Source: Bacillus solimangrovi (GTDB lineage: Bacteria > Bacillota > Bacilli > Bacillales > Bacillaceae_N). From it: a stretch of 64,000 nt of DNA. Numbering within the stretch: position 1 is the stretch's first letter; every line of letters begins with the position of its first letter. The DNA lies in assembly GCF_001742425.1 (NCBI RefSeq), contig NZ_MJEH01000012.1, forward strand, positions 1 to 64,000, in the 5' to 3' direction. The translations under genes and the position numbers were made by a program. This document shows positions 59,533-64,000 of this stretch, piece after piece. The notes beneath the pieces were generated by a model. It had not been told where the DNA came from, did not search any database, and saw only the letters and a program-made list of their open reading frames with translations.

Positions 59533-59575
59533 AAAAAATAGCTGTCTGATCTCTCATCCTGATCAGACAGCTATT
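59533..59575 (-). terminator. Terminator of the purine operon
   Basis: A perfect 15-bp stem AATAGCTGTCTGATC / GATCAGACAGCTATT around a 9-nt loop, followed on the minus strand by TTTTGG. It lies 100 bases beyond the purD stop, past an intervening plus-strand small gene. Confidence 0.85.
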
Positions 59576-59594
59576 AAAAAAGGAGTGAATCGCA

Positions 59595-61005
<1,411 letters not shown>

Positions 61006-61026
61006 TTAGAATCCATTTATATATGA

Positions 61027-62565
61027 TCAATGTTTAAAGTGACGAACACCTGTAAACACCATCGTTATCCCATATTCATCACACTTCTTAATTGAATCCT
61101 CATCACGAATAGAGCCACCAGGTTGAATAATTGCTGTAATACCTGCTTTGGCTGCTGCTTCAACTGTATCATCCATTGGGAAGAATGCATCTGATGCCAT
61201 TGCAGCACCTGTTGCCTTTTCACCCGCTTGTTCAAGCGCAATCTGTGCTGCACCTACACGATTCATCTGACCAGCACCTACTCCAATTGTCATCTTATCC
61301 TTTGTTAAAAGGATCGCATTCGATTTCACGTGCTTCACAACTTGCCAACCAAGCTTTAAGTCAGCCCATTCTTGTTCAGTTGGTTGACGTTTCGTTGGAA
61401 CAGTAATGTTCGCATCATCAAATGTATAGTGATCTTCTTCTTGAACGAGTAGACCACCATGAATTGATGTTAAACGCTGCTCATTCGTCTTTGTCTCACC
61501 GATTTCAACTGTTAGAAGTCGCAAATTCTTCTTTTGTGTAAGCACTTGAAGCGCTTCTTCACTAAAAGAAGGAGCGATGATAATCTCTAGGAATATTTCC
61601 TTCATTTTCAGAGCAGTATCACGATCAACTTCTCGATTAGCTGCAATAATCCCGCCAAAAATCGATACCGAATCCGCTTCATATGCACGATCATATGCTT
61701 GCTCAATCGTTTCACCGACACCAACGCCACACGGATTTGTATGTTTAATTGCAACAACTGCAGGCTCAGTAAACTCCTTTACGATTGAAAGAGCCGCATC
61801 AGCATCGTTAATGTTGTTATAAGAAAGTTCCTTACCATGAAGTTGCTCAGCAAAAGCAATTGAAGATGTACTTGCTAAACCACGCTTATAGAACGTCGCT
61901 TTCTGATGAGGGTTCTCTCCATAGCGTAATGATTGTTTCTTCTCAAATGTAACAGTTAACGTTTCTGGTGAAGTTTCACCTGTTTCTTTCGTTAAATATT
62001 CAGCAATCATCGCATCATAATTAGCAGTATGACGGAACACTTTCGCAGCAAGACGTTTTCGTTCATCACTTTCGATTTCACCATCAGCTTGAATTGCTTC
62101 TAGTACACTTGCATAATCAACAGGATCTACAACAACTGTTACATATGCATGGTTTTTAGCAGATGAACGTAACATAGTAGGTCCACCGATATCAATATTT
62201 TCAATTGCATCTGCAAAAGTAACACCAGCTTTTGCGATTGTTTCTTTAAACGGATACAAATTTACTACTACTAAATCAATTGGCGTAATGTTATGTTCTT
62301 GTAACTGCTGTTGATGTGCTTCATTATCTCTTACTGCAAGTAATCCACTATGAATTGATGGGTGTAATGTTTTTACTCGTCCATCTAGAATCTCAGGAAA
62401 TCCTGTTACTTCCGAAATTCCTGTTACTTTAATATTATTTTCCTCTAAAACTTTCTTCGTTCCACCTGTAGAAATAATTTCAATACCTTCTGCAACTAGT
62501 CCCTTTGCAAACTCAATAATACCTTGCTTATCCGAAACACTTATTAACGCACGTTTAACTGTCAT
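61027..62565 (-). CDS. purH: Bifunctional AICAR formyltransferase/IMP cyclohydrolase PurH
   Basis: A 512-residue enzyme for the last two steps to IMP. The N-terminal MGS-like cyclohydrolase (about 1-190; [24 protein letters not shown]) is followed by the transformylase (about 200-512; [23 protein letters not shown], and C-terminal [15 protein letters not shown]). It uses 10-formyl-THF. AGGAGG precedes the ATG. An inverted-repeat element separates it from purN upstream, widening the usual short gap. Confidence 0.95.
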   Translation of the reverse strand: MTVKRALISVSDKQGIIEFAKGLVAEGIEIISTGGTKKVLEENNIKVTGISEVTGFPEILDGRVKTLHPSIHSGLLAVRDNEAHQQQLQEHNITPIDLVVVNLYPFKETIAKAGVTFADAIENIDIGGPTMLRSSAKNHAYVTVVVDPVDYASVLEAIQADGEIESDERKRLAAKVFRHTANYDAMIAEYLTKETGETSPETLTVTFEKKQSLRYGENPHQKATFYKRGLASTSSIAFAEQLHGKELSYNNINDADAALSIVKEFTEPAVVAIKHTNPCGVGVGETIEQAYDRAYEADSVSIFGGIIAANREVDRDTALKMKEIFLEIIIAPSFSEEALQVLTQKKNLRLLTVEIGETKTNEQRLTSIHGGLLVQEEDHYTFDDANITVPTKRQPTEQEWADLKLGWQVVKHVKSNAILLTKDKMTIGVGAGQMNRVGAAQIALEQAGEKATGAAMASDAFFPMDDTVEAAAKAGITAIIQPGGSIRDEDSIKKCDEYGITMVFTGVRHFKH

Positions 62566-62595
62566 AACCGCATGTCCTCCTAGAACTGTAATTAC

Positions 62596-62763
62596 CTATT
62601 AGAGGATGTTCAAAAAGTCCGGGGAAAATGACTATCGAATAACTGCGTTGGCTTACTTTTCCGCTCCTCATGTACCCTACAAACGTACACAACGGTATCA
62701 GGAACTTCGCTGCCTTGTTCTTCTCCGTCCTTTTTGTCCTCCTTTTTGAACACGCTCTATTAG
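62596..62763. mobile_element. 154-bp MITE-like inverted-repeat element in the purine operon
   Basis: Terminal inverted repeats AGGATGTTCAAAAAG (62603-62617) and CTTTTTGAACACGCT (62742-62756) match at 13 of 15 positions. The element is flanked by direct CTATTAG copies (62596-62602 and 62757-62763), as a 7-bp target duplication would be; because CTATTAG is near-palindromic, the inverted repeat can also be read as extending into it. There is no coding frame. TGTAC / GTACA lies near the centre. I remember similar 150-bp TTCAAAAAGTCC-ended repeats between genes in other Bacillaceae. Confidence 0.7.
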
Positions 62764-63338
62764 TTCGTTATCTTTTCATCACATAATAATTTCACTAACG
62801 TACTTGGATAAAGTTCATGCTCTACTCGTTGAATCTTCTGTTGCAACGTTTCATATGTGTCATGTTCTTCAATTTGCACAGGAGCTTGAGCAATGATTGG
62901 ACCCGTATCCATGCCTTCATCGACATAATGAATCGTGACACCGCTCACTCGTACTTTCTTCTCAAACGCTTGTCCAATGGCATCCTTACCTGGGAAAGCT
63001 GGCAAAAGAGATGGATGGATGTTTATAATTCTGCCTTCAAACGAACTTAACAACGTTGTCCCTATTAGCCTCATATAACCAGCAAGTACGATAAAATCTA
63101 CTCCATAACGTTGTAATTCTTGCAAAATAGATTTCTCAAATGCTTGCTTACTCTCAAAATCCTTAGGCACAAATGAGAAAACAGGGATATTGTTTTTTTG
63201 TGCACGTTCAATTGCTTTAGCCTCAGGCTTATCACAAACGAGTAACACGATCTCGTAAGCATCAAAATTCGCCTGTTGATCAATGATTGCTTGAAAGTTT
63301 GTACCACTTCCAGAAGCAAAGACAGCTATTCGCTTCAT
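62760..63338 (-). CDS. purN: Phosphoribosylglycinamide formyltransferase PurN
   Basis: A 192-residue GAR transformylase using 10-formyl-THF. Segments: [15 protein letters not shown] (N-terminus), [10 protein letters not shown], the catalytic [20 protein letters not shown] and [15 protein letters not shown]. The ATG overlaps the purM stop (ATGA). The TAA stop lies inside the CTAATAG copy that borders the inserted repeat element, so the insertion preserved the C-terminus. Confidence 0.95.
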   Translation of the reverse strand: MKRIAVFASGSGTNFQAIIDQQANFDAYEIVLLVCDKPEAKAIERAQKNNIPVFSFVPKDFESKQAFEKSILQELQRYGVDFIVLAGYMRLIGTTLLSSFEGRIINIHPSLLPAFPGKDAIGQAFEKKVRVSGVTIHYVDEGMDTGPIIAQAPVQIEEHDTYETLQQKIQRVEHELYPSTLVKLLCDEKITN

Positions 63339-64000
63339 GATAGCTTTCCTCCGCCAAACAATACACCGTTACCTTTTGTTACACGACCAATAATCGAGGC
63401 TTTTTCATTAGTAGACTCCAGGCTGCGAATAACCGGAATAGCATCTGCTTCGTCAACAGCAAGTACCATTCCAATTCCCATATTAAAGACTGAGAATAAT
63501 TCACGACGCGATAAGTTTCCAGTTTCTTCAATCAGTGAGAAGATCGATGGAATATGCCAAGATCCGTAATCAATCTCTGCCGCACAACCTTGTGGAAGCA
63601 TGCGTGGAATGTTTTCAATGAAACCACCACCAGTAATATGTGCCATTCCTTTAATCGTAAATGAATTCATCACTTCTAAGATTGATTTCACATAAATGCG
63701 AGTTGGCTCTAAAAGCTCTTCACCAAGCGTTCTACCTAGCTGATCATGATATGCATGCAAATCAAGTTTGCCATCCTCTAAAAGAACCTGTCTAACCAAT
63801 GAATAACCATTACTGTGAATGCCACTTGAAGCGAGTCCAATCAACACATCACCTTGTTTAATTTGTGAACCTGTTACTATCTTTGATTTCTCAACTGCAC
63901 CGACAGAAAATCCCGCGATATCATATTCATCACTGTCATACATACCTGGCATTTCCGCTGTCTCTCCACCAATAAGAGCACAGCCAGCTTGTTGACACCC
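63335..64000 (-). CDS. purM: Phosphoribosylformylglycinamidine cyclo-ligase PurM (5' part outside the window)
   Basis: The C-terminal 221 residues of PurM (AIR synthetase), open to the window edge. Visible: [53 protein letters not shown] and [11 protein letters not shown]. It closes the imidazole ring to form AIR. It overlaps purN by four bases. The upstream genes of the operon and its promoter lie beyond base 64000. Confidence 0.95.
   Translation of the reverse strand, partial: GCQQAGCALIGGETAEMPGMYDSDEYDIAGFSVGAVEKSKIVTGSQIKQGDVLIGLASSGIHSNGYSLVRQVLLEDGKLDLHAYHDQLGRTLGEELLEPTRIYVKSILEVMNSFTIKGMAHITGGGFIENIPRMLPQGCAAEIDYGSWHIPSIFSLIEETGNLSRRELFSVFNMGIGMVLAVDEADAIPVIRSLESTNEKASIIGRVTKGNGVLFGGGKLS

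Noticed and set aside
62603-62756. The spacer before purH as a purine or ZTP riboswitch
   Set aside because: It lacks both aptamer cores and is bounded by inverted repeats with a target duplication, which fits an inserted repeat better.

Overview
The window looks like chromosome of a low-GC, Gram-positive, spore-former-type Bacillaceae. Supporting signs are AT-rich DNA, strong AGGAGG-type ribosome binding sites with ATG, GTG and TTG starts, compact intrinsic terminators, and a right half whose gene order matches the Bacillus subtilis block purM-purN-purH-purD / yerA-yerB-yerC / pcrB-pcrA-ligA-yerH / putP(opuE) / gatCAB / yerQ(dgkB) / yefA(rlmCD), here on the minus strand. I cannot name genus or species. 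No rRNA, tRNA, CRISPR array, intact transposase or prophage was recognised.

Left part (1 to about 22.7 kb). A TPR protein and an orphan SplA-domain protein come first, then an MTA/SAH-deaminase-type amidohydrolase. An ABC-F ATPase follows, preceded by a long leader with its own promoter, a 44-codon upstream frame and two terminators. Next are a lipoprotein, a YfmJ-type oxidoreductase, YbaK, a MATE exporter, a TerC protein, RecQ, a fatty-acid desaturase, a cold-shock protein, the ABC-F protein YfmR and an aldo/keto reductase. A cell-envelope stress locus in the order liaI-liaH-(terminator)-liaF-liaS-liaR lies at 18.0-21.7 kb, followed by a PPK2 polyphosphate kinase.

Middle (22.7 to about 39.3 kb). 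A probable stand-alone structured RNA (about 22818-23092, plus strand) has a near-consensus promoter and a terminator. Then come an AidB-like acyl-CoA dehydrogenase, a TetR regulator plus epimerase pair with two matching 15-bp operators, an AIM24 protein, a 37-residue membrane peptide, a multi-PAS/GAF diguanylate cyclase, a YoaP-like acetyltransferase, a small excisionase-like HTH protein, an AtoE-type transporter, an amidase, a secreted CAP-domain protein, a HEAT-like protein and a DUF1456 protein.

Right part (39.3 to 64.0 kb, nearly all minus strand). RlmCD, DgkB and FolD (with a probable ZTP riboswitch) are followed by gatCAB, a remnant of a lost gene, and putP with an unusually short upstream partner gene. 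Then come camS, ligA, pcrA and pcrB, yerC-yerB, yerA, a DUF2892 protein, a 34-residue membrane peptide, and the distal purine operon purM(partial)-purN-purH-purD. A 154-bp inverted-repeat element flanked by CTATTAG duplications sits exactly at the purN stop codon.

The items I rank highest are the ABC-F leader with its competing structures, the unassigned structured RNA, the repeat element in the pur operon, the small membrane-protein genes too short for routine calling, and the palindromic IS605-like remnant upstream of pcrB.
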